NCBI RefSeq assembly: GCF_003056335.1
Contig: NZ_PYWA01000011.1
Location: 1-64,000 of the forward strand
Direction: 5' to 3'
DNA: 64,000 nucleotides
Source: Paracoccus indicus
GTDB lineage: Bacteria; Pseudomonadota; Alphaproteobacteria; Rhodobacterales; Rhodobacteraceae
The notes beneath the pieces are model-generated. The model searched no databases and was not told the DNA's origin. It saw only the letters and a list, made by a program, of their open reading frames with translations. Below, in pieces: positions 25,175-35,231 of this stretch. Every line of letters begins with the position of its first letter. The stretch's first letter is position 1. The translations under genes were made by a program, and so were the position numbers.

Positions 25175-26671
25175 ATGTTCGAGAACCTTTCCGACCGTTT
25201 GGGCGGCGTCTTCGACCGGCTGACCAAGCAAGGCGCCCTGACCGAGGATGACGTCACCACCGCCATGCGCGAGGTGCGCGTCGCCCTGCTGGAGGCCGAC
25301 GTCTCGCTGCCGGTGGCGCGCAGCTTCGTCAAGGCGGTCACCTCGAAGGCCACGGGCGCGTCCGTCACGAAATCGGTCAGCCCCGGCCAGCAGGTCGTCA
25401 AGATTGTCCATGACGAGCTGATCAAGGTCCTGCAGGGCGAGGATGCCCCCGAGGCGCTGCGCATCGACAACCCGCCCGCGCCGATCCTGATGGTCGGCCT
25501 GCAGGGCTCGGGCAAGACCACGACCACCGCCAAGCTGGCCCTGCGCCTGAAGGACCGCGAGAAGAAGCGCGTGCTGATGGCGTCGCTGGACACCAACCGC
25601 CCCGCCGCGATGGAGCAGCTGGCCATCCTCGGCCAGCAGATCGGCGTCGACACGCTGCCCATCGTCAAGGGCGAGACCGCCCCCCAGATCGCCAAGCGCG
25701 CCAAGACGCAGGCCTCCCTGGGCGGTTACGACGTCTTCCTGCTGGATACCGCCGGTCGTCTGCACATCGACGAAGTCCTGATGGACGAGGTGCAGGCCGT
25801 CCGCGACATCGCCCAACCGCGCGAGACCATCCTGGTCGTCGACGGCCTGACCGGCCAGGATGCCGTCAACGTCGCCACCGAATTCGACGGCAAGGTCGGC
25901 ATCAGCGGCGTCGTCCTGACCCGCATGGATGGCGACGGTCGCGGCGGCGCGGCGCTCTCGATGCGGGCGGTCACCGGCAAGCCGATCCGCTTCGTGGGTC
26001 TTGGCGAAAAGATGGACGCGCTGGAAACCTTCGACGCCGAACGCGTCGCGGGCCGTATCCTCGGCATGGGCGACATCGTGGCCCTGGTCGAAAAGGCGCA
26101 GCAGGTGCTGGAGGTCGAACAGGCCGAACGCATGATGAAGCGCTTCCAGAAGGGCCTGTTCAACATGAACGACCTGCGCGGCCAGCTGGAGCAGATGCAG
26201 AAGATGGGCGGCATGCAGTCGGTCATGTCGATGATGCCCGGCATGTCCAAGATGGCCAAGCAGGCCGAGGCTGCAGGCTTCGACGACAAGGTCGTCCGCC
26301 GTCAGCTGGCGCTGATCAACTCGATGACCAAGAAGGAACGGGCCAACCCCGATCTTCTGCAGGCCAGCCGCAAGAAGCGCATCGCCGCCGGTGCGGGCCT
26401 CGAAGTGTCCGAGCTGAACAAGCTGCTGAAGATGCAGAAGCAGATGGCCGACACGATGAAGAAGCTGGGCAAGATGGGCAAGGGCGGCATGATGAAGCAA
26501 GCCATGCGCGCCATGACCGGCAAGGGCGGCGGGCTGCCCGACATGGACAACCTCGACCCCGCGAAGATGGCCGAGGCCCAGAAGATGCTGCAGGACCCCA
26601 AGGGTCTGGGCGGACAACTGGGCAAGGCCGGGCTTCCCGGTGGCCTCGGCAGTCTTTTCGGAAAGAAATGA
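25175..26671 (+). CDS. ffh: signal recognition particle protein
   Basis: Ffh binds signal sequences and 4.5S RNA and, with FtsY, targets membrane proteins. The 498-residue product from MFENLSDRLGGVFDRL has the N domain, the GTPase P-loop GLQGSGKTTTTAK at about 108-120, LDTAGR and TRMDGDGRGG in the G domain. A methionine-rich M domain (QMQKMGGMQSVMSMMPGMSKM) and a Gly/Met-rich tail follow. The start has AGGAGG. It is first in a run of translation genes. Confidence 0.97.
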   Translation: MFENLSDRLGGVFDRLTKQGALTEDDVTTAMREVRVALLEADVSLPVARSFVKAVTSKATGASVTKSVSPGQQVVKIVHDELIKVLQGEDAPEALRIDNPPAPILMVGLQGSGKTTTTAKLALRLKDREKKRVLMASLDTNRPAAMEQLAILGQQIGVDTLPIVKGETAPQIAKRAKTQASLGGYDVFLLDTAGRLHIDEVLMDEVQAVRDIAQPRETILVVDGLTGQDAVNVATEFDGKVGISGVVLTRMDGDGRGGAALSMRAVTGKPIRFVGLGEKMDALETFDAERVAGRILGMGDIVALVEKAQQVLEVEQAERMMKRFQKGLFNMNDLRGQLEQMQKMGGMQSVMSMMPGMSKMAKQAEAAGFDDKVVRRQLALINSMTKKERANPDLLQASRKKRIAAGAGLEVSELNKLLKMQKQMADTMKKLGKMGKGGMMKQAMRAMTGKGGGLPDMDNLDPAKMAEAQKMLQDPKGLGGQLGKAGLPGGLGSLFGKK

Positions 26672-26979
26672 CCATGACCGATACCCCCGAAGAGGCCCTG
26701 CGCGCCGCTGAAATCCTGGCCGAACACCGCGCCAGCATCGACCGCCTGGATGCCATTCTGGTCTATACGCTTGCCGAAAGGTTCAAGCACACCCAATCCG
26801 TCGGCAAACTGAAAGCCGAACACGACCTTCCTCCCTCGGATCCGACGCGCGAAGCGCAACAGATCGAGCGGCTGGAACGCCTCGCGCGCGAGGCCGATCT
26901 GAACCCGGAATTCGCGCGCAAATTCCTGAATTTCGTGATCGCCGAAGTCATTCGGCACCACGAACGCCTGCAACCCTGA
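26668..26979 (+). CDS. chorismate mutase (AroQ type)
   Basis: A single-domain helical AroQ mutase of 103 residues that converts chorismate to prephenate. Typical features are [19 protein letters not shown] near the N-terminus, the VGKLKAEH lysine segment and a [16 protein letters not shown] stretch. The start overlaps the ffh stop as ATGA; a second ATG lies two codons later. Its place between ffh and rpsP is common in Rhodobacterales. A second chorismate mutase gene is at 55366. Confidence 0.9.
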   Translation: MTMTDTPEEALRAAEILAEHRASIDRLDAILVYTLAERFKHTQSVGKLKAEHDLPPSDPTREAQQIERLERLAREADLNPEFARKFLNFVIAEVIRHHERLQP

Positions 26980-27013
26980 CGCATCGCGTCACGACTTTCC
27001 AAGGAGACTACCC

Positions 27014-27370
27014 ATGTCCATGAAGATCCGCCTTGCCCGTGGTGGCAGCAAGAAACGTCCCCACTATGCCATCGTCGCTTCCGATTCGCGCATGCCGCGC
27101 GACGGCCGCTTCCTGGAAAAGCTGGGCACCTACAACCCGCTGCTGGCCAAGGACAGCGAAGACCGCGTCAAGATGGATATCGAGCGTATCCAGTACTGGC
27201 TGGGTCAGGGCGCACAGCCGACCGACCGCGTCGCACGCTTCCTGGAAGCTGCCGGCGTCAAGGAAAAGGCCGAGCGCAAGAACATGAAGAAGGCCGTCCC
27301 CGGCAAGAAAGCCGCCAAGCGCGCGGAAGAGCGTGCTGCGAAAGCTGCCGCTCCGGCCGAAGCCGAGTGA
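27014..27370 (+). CDS. rpsP: 30S ribosomal protein S16
   Basis: S16 is an assembly protein of the 30S body. The 118-residue chain begins [42 protein letters not shown] in the family's usual order. It ends in a Lys/Ala-rich tail, longer than in E. coli (82 residues) but normal for alphaproteobacteria. The start follows AAGGAGACTACCC. rimM follows in 49 bases. Confidence 0.97.
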   Translation: MSMKIRLARGGSKKRPHYAIVASDSRMPRDGRFLEKLGTYNPLLAKDSEDRVKMDIERIQYWLGQGAQPTDRVARFLEAAGVKEKAERKNMKKAVPGKKAAKRAEERAAKAAAPAEAE

Positions 27371-27419
27371 TCTCTGCTGGCGGGGGCAACCCCGCCAGAC
27401 ACTAACCAGGAGGCAAAGA

Positions 27420-27920
27420 ATGGCTGACGACCGCATCTGTGTCGGCGCGATCGCCGGGGCCTTCGGGGTCCATGGCGAGGTCCGGCTGAAAAGCTTCTGC
27501 GCCGAACCCACCGACATCGCGAATTACACGCCGCTGACATCCGAGGATGGCAAGCGGTCCTTCACCGTCTCGCTGACCCGTGCGGTCACCGGCGGCATCG
27601 GTGCCCGCGTCAGCGGCATCGCCACCCGGGAAGAGGCCGAGGCCCTGAAGGGCATGACGCTCTGGGCGCCGCGCGCGGCCCTGCCCTCGCTTCCCGACGA
27701 CGAATTTTATCACGCTGACCTGATCGGGCTGGATGTCGTGGACACCGGTGGCCAATCGCTTGGCCGCGTGCGCGCCATCTATGACCATGGCGCGGGTGAT
27801 ATCCTCGAGATCGTGGGCGGCAAGGACATCCTGATGCTGCCGTTCACCAAGGCCATCGTGCCGACCGTCGATCTGGCCGCCCGTCGTATCGTGGCCGACC
27901 CGCCCGGCGCCGACGAATGA
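27420..27920 (+). CDS. rimM: ribosome maturation factor RimM
   Basis: RimM helps assemble the 30S head and binds S19. The 166-residue product from [25 protein letters not shown] has the N-terminal RimM barrel and a C-terminal PRC-barrel ([23 protein letters not shown]). The start follows AGGAGGCAAAGA. The end overlaps trmD by four bases. Confidence 0.95.
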   Translation: MADDRICVGAIAGAFGVHGEVRLKSFCAEPTDIANYTPLTSEDGKRSFTVSLTRAVTGGIGARVSGIATREEAEALKGMTLWAPRAALPSLPDDEFYHADLIGLDVVDTGGQSLGRVRAIYDHGAGDILEIVGGKDILMLPFTKAIVPTVDLAARRIVADPPGADE

Positions 27921-28792
27921 CCCAACCGCCGAAATCGCATGGCCGCCTGTCGATCAGCGCGACCCTGCGTCCGCGTGAACTGATGGCCGAACCTCAGGTT
28001 CAGGGTGCCTGGACCGCGCGTGTCATCACCCTGTTCCCCGAAGCCTTCCCCGGCATCCTCGGCCTGTCGCTGACCGGCAAGGCGCTGTCGCAGGGCCTGT
28101 GGAACATCCAGACCATCCCCCTGCGCGACTTCGGCACCGGCAAGCATCGCAACGTCGATGACACCCCCGCCGGTGGTGGCGCCGGCATGGTGATCCGCGC
28201 CGACGTGATGGACGCGGCCATCCGCGACGCATCGGCTGGCGCGCGCCTGCCTGTCATCTACATGTCGCCCCGCGGCAAACCCCTGACCCAAGCCCGCGCC
28301 CGCGAACTGGCGCAAGGTCCCGGCGTCATCCTGATCTGCGGCCGCTTCGAGGGCGTCGATCAGCGCGTCCTAGACGCCCATGACGTCGAGGAGATCAGCA
28401 TCGGCGATTATGTCCTGACCGGAGGAGAGATCGCCGCTCAGGTCTTGATCGACACGACGGTCCGGCTTATACCGCGCGTGCTGGGGAATCAGGATTCGCT
28501 GGCCGAGGAATCCTTTTCCGTCGGCAACCGGGGTCTTCTGGAACACCCTCAGTACACGAAGCCCGCCCTTTGGGAAGACCGCCAGATCCCCGACATCCTG
28601 TTGTCGGGCAATCATGCGGCCATTGCCAAGTGGCGTGCAAGTGAGGCCGAACGGCTGACCAAGGAACGCCGCCCCGATCTGTGGCGGGCATATGCGGAAA
28701 CGCATGTGGACCCGGCAAAGGACCGACAGCGCTCGGGCGCATCAGACCAATCGCGGAACCACCGCGAGCATGATAAGGATCAACAGCGATGA
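27917..28792 (+). CDS. trmD: tRNA (guanine37-N1)-methyltransferase
   Basis: TrmD methylates G37 next to the anticodon and prevents frameshifting. The 291-residue protein shows the trefoil-knot SPOUT motifs: [25 protein letters not shown] and [15 protein letters not shown] 20-residue N-terminal extension ([19 protein letters not shown]) precedes the canonical start and is seen in other Rhodobacterales. The C-terminus has about 30 extra polar residues reaching into the rplS start, where the stop overlaps as ATGA. The first ATG overlaps the rimM stop the same way. Confidence 0.95.
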   Translation: MTQPPKSHGRLSISATLRPRELMAEPQVQGAWTARVITLFPEAFPGILGLSLTGKALSQGLWNIQTIPLRDFGTGKHRNVDDTPAGGGAGMVIRADVMDAAIRDASAGARLPVIYMSPRGKPLTQARARELAQGPGVILICGRFEGVDQRVLDAHDVEEISIGDYVLTGGEIAAQVLIDTTVRLIPRVLGNQDSLAEESFSVGNRGLLEHPQYTKPALWEDRQIPDILLSGNHAAIAKWRASEAERLTKERRPDLWRAYAETHVDPAKDRQRSGASDQSRNHREHDKDQQR

Positions 28793-29172
28793 ATCTGATC
28801 GCAGAACTCGAAGCCGAGCAAATCGCCGAGCTTGGCAAGAACATTCCCGACTTCAAGGCCGGCGACACCGTCCGCGTCGGCTACAAGGTGACCGAGGGCA
28901 CCCGCTCGCGCGTCCAGAACTACGAAGGCGTCTGCATCTCGCGCAAGGGCGGCAGCACCATCGCCGCCAGCTTCACCGTGCGCAAGATCAGCTTCGGTGA
29001 AGGCGTGGAACGCGTGTTCCCGCTCTATTCGACCAACATCGACTCGATCGAGGTCGTCCGTCGCGGTAAGGTCCGTCGCGCCAAGCTGTACTACCTGCGC
29101 GACCGTCGTGGTAAATCGGCACGTATTGTCGAGAAAACCAACTACCGCCCCAAATCCGACGCGAAAGCCTGA
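28789..29172 (+). CDS. rplS: 50S ribosomal protein L19
   Basis: L19 sits at the subunit interface. The 127-residue product has [34 protein letters not shown] and [36 protein letters not shown], the L19 signature. The ATG overlaps the trmD stop by four bases. rpmE follows after 14 bases. Confidence 0.97.
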   Translation: MNLIAELEAEQIAELGKNIPDFKAGDTVRVGYKVTEGTRSRVQNYEGVCISRKGGSTIAASFTVRKISFGEGVERVFPLYSTNIDSIEVVRRGKVRRAKLYYLRDRRGKSARIVEKTNYRPKSDAKA

Positions 29173-29186
29173 ACCGAGGTCACGAG

Positions 29187-29408
29187 ATGAAAAACGATAT
29201 CCATCCCGATTATCACATGATCGAGGTCAAGATGACCGACGGGACCACCTACCAGACCCGTTCGACCTGGGGGTCGGAAGGCGACTCGATGACGCTGGAC
29301 ATCGACCCGACGTCGCACCCCGCTTGGAACGGTGGCTCCACCCGCCTCATGGATGCTGGCGGCCGCGTCACCAAGTTCAAATCCAAATATGCAGGCCTCG
29401 GCTTCTGA
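29187..29408 (+). CDS. rpmE: 50S ribosomal protein L31, cysteine-free type
   Basis: The 73-residue L31 begins [20 protein letters not shown] and ends [11 protein letters not shown], as in alphaproteobacterial L31. It has no cysteine at all, so it is the zinc-independent form. No zinc-type partner is seen in the window. It is last in the ffh-to-rpmE block and is followed by a terminator. Confidence 0.95.
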   Translation: MKNDIHPDYHMIEVKMTDGTTYQTRSTWGSEGDSMTLDIDPTSHPAWNGGSTRLMDAGGRVTKFKSKYAGLGF

Positions 29409-29434
29409 TAGCCCTGACCATCGCAGATACGCAG

Positions 29435-29460
29435 ACGCCGCCCCTCGGGGCGGCGTTTCG
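29435..29460 (+). terminator. terminator of the ffh-rpmE block
   Basis: A 10-bp stem (ACGCCGCCCC/GGGGCGGCGT) with a 2-base loop is followed by TTT, 26 bases after the rpmE stop. Confidence 0.85.
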
Positions 29461-29494
29461 CCCTTCTCGGTTGCCCAAATACCCCGAGGGGGGT

Positions 29495-29517
29495 CCGGGG
29501 GGCGGCCGGCCCCCCGG
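29495..29517. terminator. GC-only hairpin between rpmE and ecm
   Basis: CCGGGGGG (29495-29502) pairs with CCCCCCGG (29510-29517) around CGGCCGG. It lies 18 bases past the ecm stop on that gene's side and follows the sequence AAATACCCCGAGG. It may end ecm transcription on the minus strand, although no clean T run follows. Confidence 0.5.
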
Positions 29518-29534
29518 CCGTCGCGGGACGCAGA

Positions 29535-31493
29535 TCAGCCCACGGCCTCGGCCGGTTCGACCAGCGTCACGATATCGCGCATGATGGTGTTCAGCTGGAA
29601 ATCCTTGGGCGTATAGACCCTCGCCACGCCCATACGGGACAGCGCCACCGCATCCTCATCGGGAATGATCCCACCCACGATCACCGGGAGATTGCCCAAG
29701 CCCGCCTCCGCCAAGCGCTTCATCACGTCTTGGATCAGCGGCAGGTGGCTGCCCGACAGGATCGACAGCCCGATGACATGCGCGCCTTCTTCCCCTGCCC
29801 GCGCGACGATCTGCTCGGGCGTCAGGCGGATCCCCTCATAGGTGATGTCCATGCCGCAGTCGCGGGCGCGGAAGGCGATCTGCTCGGCCCCGTTCGAATG
29901 CCCATCCAAACCCGGCTTGCCAACCAGGAACTTCAACCGCCGCCCCAGGCGGTGGCTGACTGCATCCACGGCCTCGCGGATATCCTCCAGCCCCTCCGTC
30001 TGGTTCGACGGGCTGGCCGAGACCCCCGTCGGCCCGCGATATTCGCCGTGCACCTGCCGCATGACGCCCGCCCATTCGCCGGTCGTCACCCCGGCACGCG
30101 CCGCGGCGATGGATGCAGGCATCACGTTTCGCCCCGCCGCCGCATCCGCCCGCAAGGCCTCCAGCGCCTCCGCGACAGCCCCGGCATCCCGACTGGCCCG
30201 CCATGCCTGCAACCGCGCGATCTGGTCCTGCTCGACCGCGGGATCGACGACCATGATGCCGCCATCCCCCGCCGTCAGCGGCGAAGGCTCGGCCTGCTGC
30301 CAGCGGTTCACGCCGACGACCACCGTTTCATTCGTCTCGATCCGCCCAAGCCGCGCGGCATTCGATTCGACCAGCCGCGACTTCATGTAGTCGATGGCCG
30401 CGATCGCCCCACCCATCTTGTCCAGCAGGTCCAGTTCGGCCCGCGCGCCTGCCTTCAGCTCATCGACCTTGGCCTCGATCACCGGGTTGCCGTCGAACAG
30501 GTCGCCGAACTCCAGCAGGTCGGTTTCATAGGCCAGGATCTGCTGCATGCGCAGCGACCATTGCTGATCCCAAGGGCGCGGCAGGCCCAGGGCCTCGTTC
30601 CAGGCGGGCAGCTGCACCGCCCGCGCCCGCGCATTCTTCGACAACGTCACGGCCAGCGTTTCCAGCAGGATGCGATAGACGTTGTTTTCCGGCTGCTGCT
30701 CGGTCAGCCCAAGGCTGTTGACCTGCACGCCATAGCGGAAACGGCGATATTTCGGATCGGTGATGCCATAGCGGTCGCGGGTGATTTCATCCCACAGCTC
30801 GGTGAAGGCGCGCATCTTGCACAACTCGGTGACAAAGCGGATGCCCGCGTTCACGAAGAAGCTGATGCGCCCGACCATGGCCGGGAAACCCTCGGCGGGC
30901 ACCTTGCCCTTCAGATCGTCCAGCACGGCCACGGCGGTCGCCAGCGCATAGGCCAGTTCCTGTTCGGGCGTCGCCCCGGCCTCTTGCAGGTGATAGGAAC
31001 AGACGTTCATCGGGTTCCACTTGGGCAGATGTTCGCGCGTATAGGCAGCCACATCCGTGATCATCGCCAAGGACGGCTTCGGCGGGCAGATATAGGTGCC
31101 GCGCGACAGGTATTCCTTGATCAGGTCGTTCTGCACCGTGCCCTGCAGCGCCGCGATATCGGCCCCCTGTTCCTGCGCAGCAGCGATATAGAGCGACAGC
31201 AGCCACGGCGCCGTCGCATTGATCGTCATCGAGGTGTTCATCTGCTCCAGCGGGATCTGGTCGAACAGGGCGCGCATATCGCCCAGGTGGCAGATGGGAA
31301 CGCCCACCTTGCCGACCTCGCCCCGCGCCAGCACGTGATCGCTGTCATATCCGGTCTGGGTGGGCAGATCGAAAGCCACCGACAGGCCGGTCTGTCCCTT
31401 CGACAGGTTCATCCGATACAGTTCGTTCGATTTGGCAGCCGTGGAATGGCCCGCATAGGTGCGGAACAGCCAGGGTTTGTCCTTCTGGGCCAT
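29535..31493 (-). CDS. ecm: ethylmalonyl-CoA mutase
   Basis: This B12-dependent mutase converts (2R)-ethylmalonyl-CoA to methylsuccinyl-CoA in the ethylmalonyl-CoA pathway. The 652-residue chain has the N-terminal (beta/alpha)8 substrate domain (FRTYAGHSTAAKSNELYRMNLSKGQTGLSVAFDLPTQ in pieces) and a C-terminal cobalamin domain with DGHSNG at about 530-535, the DxHxxG motif whose His ligates cobalt. Methylmalonyl-CoA mutase is the close alternative; the short chain, the lack of an MCM-type N-terminal extension and the divergent ccr gene favour Ecm. The ATG follows GAGGTTAAGTA. Confidence 0.93.
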   Translation of the reverse strand: MAQKDKPWLFRTYAGHSTAAKSNELYRMNLSKGQTGLSVAFDLPTQTGYDSDHVLARGEVGKVGVPICHLGDMRALFDQIPLEQMNTSMTINATAPWLLSLYIAAAQEQGADIAALQGTVQNDLIKEYLSRGTYICPPKPSLAMITDVAAYTREHLPKWNPMNVCSYHLQEAGATPEQELAYALATAVAVLDDLKGKVPAEGFPAMVGRISFFVNAGIRFVTELCKMRAFTELWDEITRDRYGITDPKYRRFRYGVQVNSLGLTEQQPENNVYRILLETLAVTLSKNARARAVQLPAWNEALGLPRPWDQQWSLRMQQILAYETDLLEFGDLFDGNPVIEAKVDELKAGARAELDLLDKMGGAIAAIDYMKSRLVESNAARLGRIETNETVVVGVNRWQQAEPSPLTAGDGGIMVVDPAVEQDQIARLQAWRASRDAGAVAEALEALRADAAAGRNVMPASIAAARAGVTTGEWAGVMRQVHGEYRGPTGVSASPSNQTEGLEDIREAVDAVSHRLGRRLKFLVGKPGLDGHSNGAEQIAFRARDCGMDITYEGIRLTPEQIVARAGEEGAHVIGLSILSGSHLPLIQDVMKRLAEAGLGNLPVIVGGIIPDEDAVALSRMGVARVYTPKDFQLNTIMRDIVTLVEPAEAVG

Positions 31494-31504
31494 TACTTAA
31501 CCTC

Positions 31505-31633
31505 GCAATAATGTGTCGCTTTGAATATCGATACAGAAACAATGATACCACGTCAATTCGCCGCACTGCGGCGCTTGCCGTTCCTTCACGACACATTATT
31601 GCTGATATAAAGTCTTGATTGTTGCTTTATTGC
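31505..31633. promoter_or_regulatory. divergent ecm/ccr promoter region with a perfect 14-bp inverted repeat
   Basis: GCAATAATGTGTCG at 31505-31518 recurs as its exact complement CGACACATTATTGC at 31589-31602, with 70 bases between. A third GCAATAA lies on the minus strand at 31627-31633. The gap between the two genes is 206 bases and unusually AT-rich. The repeats probably bind one regulator controlling both genes, but which one is not known. Confidence 0.65.
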
Positions 31634-31699
31634 GCCTCATATCGTAGCAAGATGGAAATCGACCCGGCGATTCTGCGCTGCGGCACATGACAGGAGAGT

Positions 31700-32992
<1,293 letters not shown>

Positions 32993-33001
32993 ACGATCAG
33001 G

Positions 33002-33025
33002 CGGGCCGTCCGGAAGGGCGGCCCG
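33002..33025 (+). terminator. hairpin after ccr
   Basis: CGGGCCGTCC pairs with GGGCGGCCCG (one G-U pair) around GGAA, ten bases after the ccr stop. No T run follows. It also lies just beyond the end of the convergent small gene at 33031. Confidence 0.6.
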
Positions 33026-33030
33026 ACCCG

Positions 33031-33237
33031 TCACGCGGCGCGACCCTCCGCGCCGGCGATGCGGCATTTCCAGCCGCTGATGGACTGGCCGGGATGCGTC
33101 TGCACCCATTTCGCCAGCTGGGCCTGCGCCCCCATCATGCAGCCCATCAGGCCGATATCATTGGTGAAGATCATGCTGCGGTCGCGGCAGCTTTGGGGAT
33201 CGCCGGACATGCAGGCGACGAAAAGCAGTTCGATCAT
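33031..33237 (-). CDS. 68-residue four-cysteine protein, copy 1
   Basis: Starting at the ATG at 33235-33237 (behind AGGACTTGCCC) this gives MIELLFVACMSGDPQSCRDR and 68 residues. Cysteines are at 9, 17, 33 and 58. It aligns without a gap over its whole length with the gene at 33395 (33 of 68 residues identical, all four cysteines shared), so the two are tandem paralogues. Similar small proteins occur in other Rhodobacterales as hypothetical genes, as far as I recall. There is no clear signal peptide or membrane span. The cysteines could form disulfides or bind a metal; no function can be assigned. Confidence 0.8.
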   Translation of the reverse strand: MIELLFVACMSGDPQSCRDRSMIFTNDIGLMGCMMGAQAQLAKWVQTHPGQSISGWKCRIAGAEGRAA

Positions 33238-33394
33238 GGGCAAGTCCTGTCAGTTGCCCCTCCCATCCCCGCAGCATGCCGCATCCGGGTGATTCCCGCC
33301 AAACAACCAGGGGAGCGCGGGTCCACCGCGCCCTGTTTCGCGCGCTTTCGCGGCAATTCCACGGCCACGCTGCCGCAGGATCGGGCAGCCGCGG

Positions 33395-33601
33395 TCAGGC
33401 CTTGCGGTCGCCCTCTCCGGCATAGCGGCATTTCCACTCGCGCACTTGTTCGCGGGGGTGCGTCTCGATCCAGCGGGCAAGCTCGTTCTGGCTCTGCAGC
33501 ATGCAGGTCATCAGCCCGTTCTGTTCCTCGAACAGCAGGCTGTGGTCCAGACAGCGGTCCGGATCGGCGGTCAGACAGGTGACGAAAAACAGCTCGATCA
33601 T
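33395..33601 (-). CDS. 68-residue four-cysteine protein, copy 2
   Basis: The ATG at 33599-33601, behind AAGGACATGCCGCG, gives MIELFFVTCLTADPDRCLDH and 68 residues. An upstream ATG at 33679 is rejected because it breaks the alignment with copy 1. Cysteines are again at 9, 17, 33 and 58, and the shared pattern includes LARW(I)ETHP and EWKCR near the C-terminus. It lies 157 bases upstream of copy 1 on the same strand and is divergent from the helicase gene. Function is unknown. Confidence 0.82.
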   Translation of the reverse strand: MIELFFVTCLTADPDRCLDHSLLFEEQNGLMTCMLQSQNELARWIETHPREQVREWKCRYAGEGDRKA

Positions 33602-33698
33602 CGCGGCATGTCCTTTCTGGTGGTCCAAGACACGCAAGGACGCCATGAAAAGTTGCGGGCCACTTTGCCTTTGGCCCAAGGCAGGCTAAGGGAAGGCC

Positions 33699-35231
33699 AT
33701 GAACACCCCCGCACCCGCCCCGACTCTTTCGCCCGATCAGGCCGACGCATGGGATGCGCTGGCCGAGACCTTCGGCGCGGCCGGCATCGACATCATCGCA
33801 GAGGAGATCCACCCCCCGCAATCGGGCAAAGGTCGGGTCATGGCGGTGATCGGCAAGGCGGGGTCGGGCAAGACGCTGATGTTATCGCAGATCACCAAGG
33901 CGCTGCTGGAATCGGGGGTCGAGCTGATCAGCCCCGACTACGAGGGCCGCCGCCGCAAGGACCGCCGCAGCGTCGCGATCCTGGCCCCGACGAACAAGGC
34001 CGCCTTCGTGCTGCGGATGCGCGGAGTGCCCGCGACGACGATCCACCGCATCCTCTACACGCCGGTCTACGATCCGGAATATGAAAAGATCGCCGAATGG
34101 CTGACCGGCACGGGCGAACGTCCCGTGATCGAGGAGCTGTCGGATGCCGCCCTGGACAAGGCCAAGGCCTTCTATGACATCCACACCTCCATCCCCGGCG
34201 CGCTGGCGACGGCGGGGCTGCGCGGATCGGATTTCATTCGCGGCTGGAAACGGCGCGAGGACGGGTTGGATGTCGGGCTGATCGACGAGGCCTCGATGCT
34301 GGACGAAAAGCAGTTCGAGGACCTGCGCGAGATCTTTCCGACGCTGATCCTGTTTGGCGACCCCGCCCAGCTGGCCCCCGTCGGCCAATCGGGCGAGATG
34401 GTCTTCGACCGATTGGCGGCCCCGCAGCGCCTCTATCTGAACCGCATCCACCGGCAGGCGGACGACAGCCCCATCCTGGACCTGGCCCATGCGCTGGCCG
34501 ACGATCAGTTGAACTTCGAGGATTTCGAGAGCCTGATCCGCGCCGCCGCCCGCAAGGACGACCGCGTGGTCTGGGCGGAACGCGTGGAAAGCGACCTGAT
34601 GGCCCGCAGCCCGGTGCTGGTCTGGCGCAACGCCACCCGCATCCGGCTGATCCACGCCTTCCGCACGGCCTTCGGTGCGCCGGGCGACGCCCTGCTGCCG
34701 GGCGAGCCGCTGATCTGCGACGGGCTGGAGTTGCCGCTGAAGCACCGCAAGAAGCGCATCGACCTCGAGGCGCGCGGCCTGATCAAGGGCGCGCAGGTCG
34801 TCTACCTGGGACCAGGCCGCAAGCCGGGCTTTTCCCGCCTGCACGTCATCGGTGCCGAGGACCCGAGACTGTCCGCCGCCTCCATCGTCAAGATCGAGAT
34901 GCCGGAACAGGAGGAACCCTTCATCCCCTTCGCCGCGCGCATGGGGGCGGCCTTCCTGCATGGGGCAGCGGTCACGGTTCACAAGGCGCAGGGCAGCCAA
35001 TGGCCGCAGGTGCAGGTCTTCGGCCCCGACATCAGTGCGGCTGCATGGTCCAATCGGGCCGAGGCGGGCGTGCCCCTGTGGAAGCGCCTGACCTATGTGG
35101 CGATCACTCGGGCGCAGGAACGGCTGTATTGGGTGACCAAGGCACGGTTGGCCCGCCCCGAGGGGCCGCTCTCGACCGACGACCTGCTGGCCAAGGCCAC
35201 GCCCCTGTCGCTGGACGCGCAGGACGACTGA
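33699..35231 (+). CDS. RecD/Dda-like superfamily 1 DNA helicase
   Basis: The 510-residue protein has the SF1 motifs in order: Walker A GKAGSGKT (52-59), motif Ia APTNKAAFVL, Walker B LIDEASML, motif III FGDPAQLAPVG, and near the end motif V TVHKAQGSQW and motif VI YVAITRAQERLYW. This is the RecD2/Dda-like layout with a UvrD_C_2 ending, seen in 5'-3' helicases. No nuclease domain or RecB/RecC partner is visible, so it is probably a stand-alone helicase in DNA repair. The start follows AAGGGAAGGCC. Confidence 0.9.
   Translation: MNTPAPAPTLSPDQADAWDALAETFGAAGIDIIAEEIHPPQSGKGRVMAVIGKAGSGKTLMLSQITKALLESGVELISPDYEGRRRKDRRSVAILAPTNKAAFVLRMRGVPATTIHRILYTPVYDPEYEKIAEWLTGTGERPVIEELSDAALDKAKAFYDIHTSIPGALATAGLRGSDFIRGWKRREDGLDVGLIDEASMLDEKQFEDLREIFPTLILFGDPAQLAPVGQSGEMVFDRLAAPQRLYLNRIHRQADDSPILDLAHALADDQLNFEDFESLIRAAARKDDRVVWAERVESDLMARSPVLVWRNATRIRLIHAFRTAFGAPGDALLPGEPLICDGLELPLKHRKKRIDLEARGLIKGAQVVYLGPGRKPGFSRLHVIGAEDPRLSAASIVKIEMPEQEEPFIPFAARMGAAFLHGAAVTVHKAQGSQWPQVQVFGPDISAAAWSNRAEAGVPLWKRLTYVAITRAQERLYWVTKARLARPEGPLSTDDLLAKATPLSLDAQDD

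Noticed and set aside
29730..31511. 593-codon plus-strand open frame opposite ecm
   Set aside because: It mirrors ecm codon structure in a high-GC genome, has no recognisable domain, and ecm is unambiguous.
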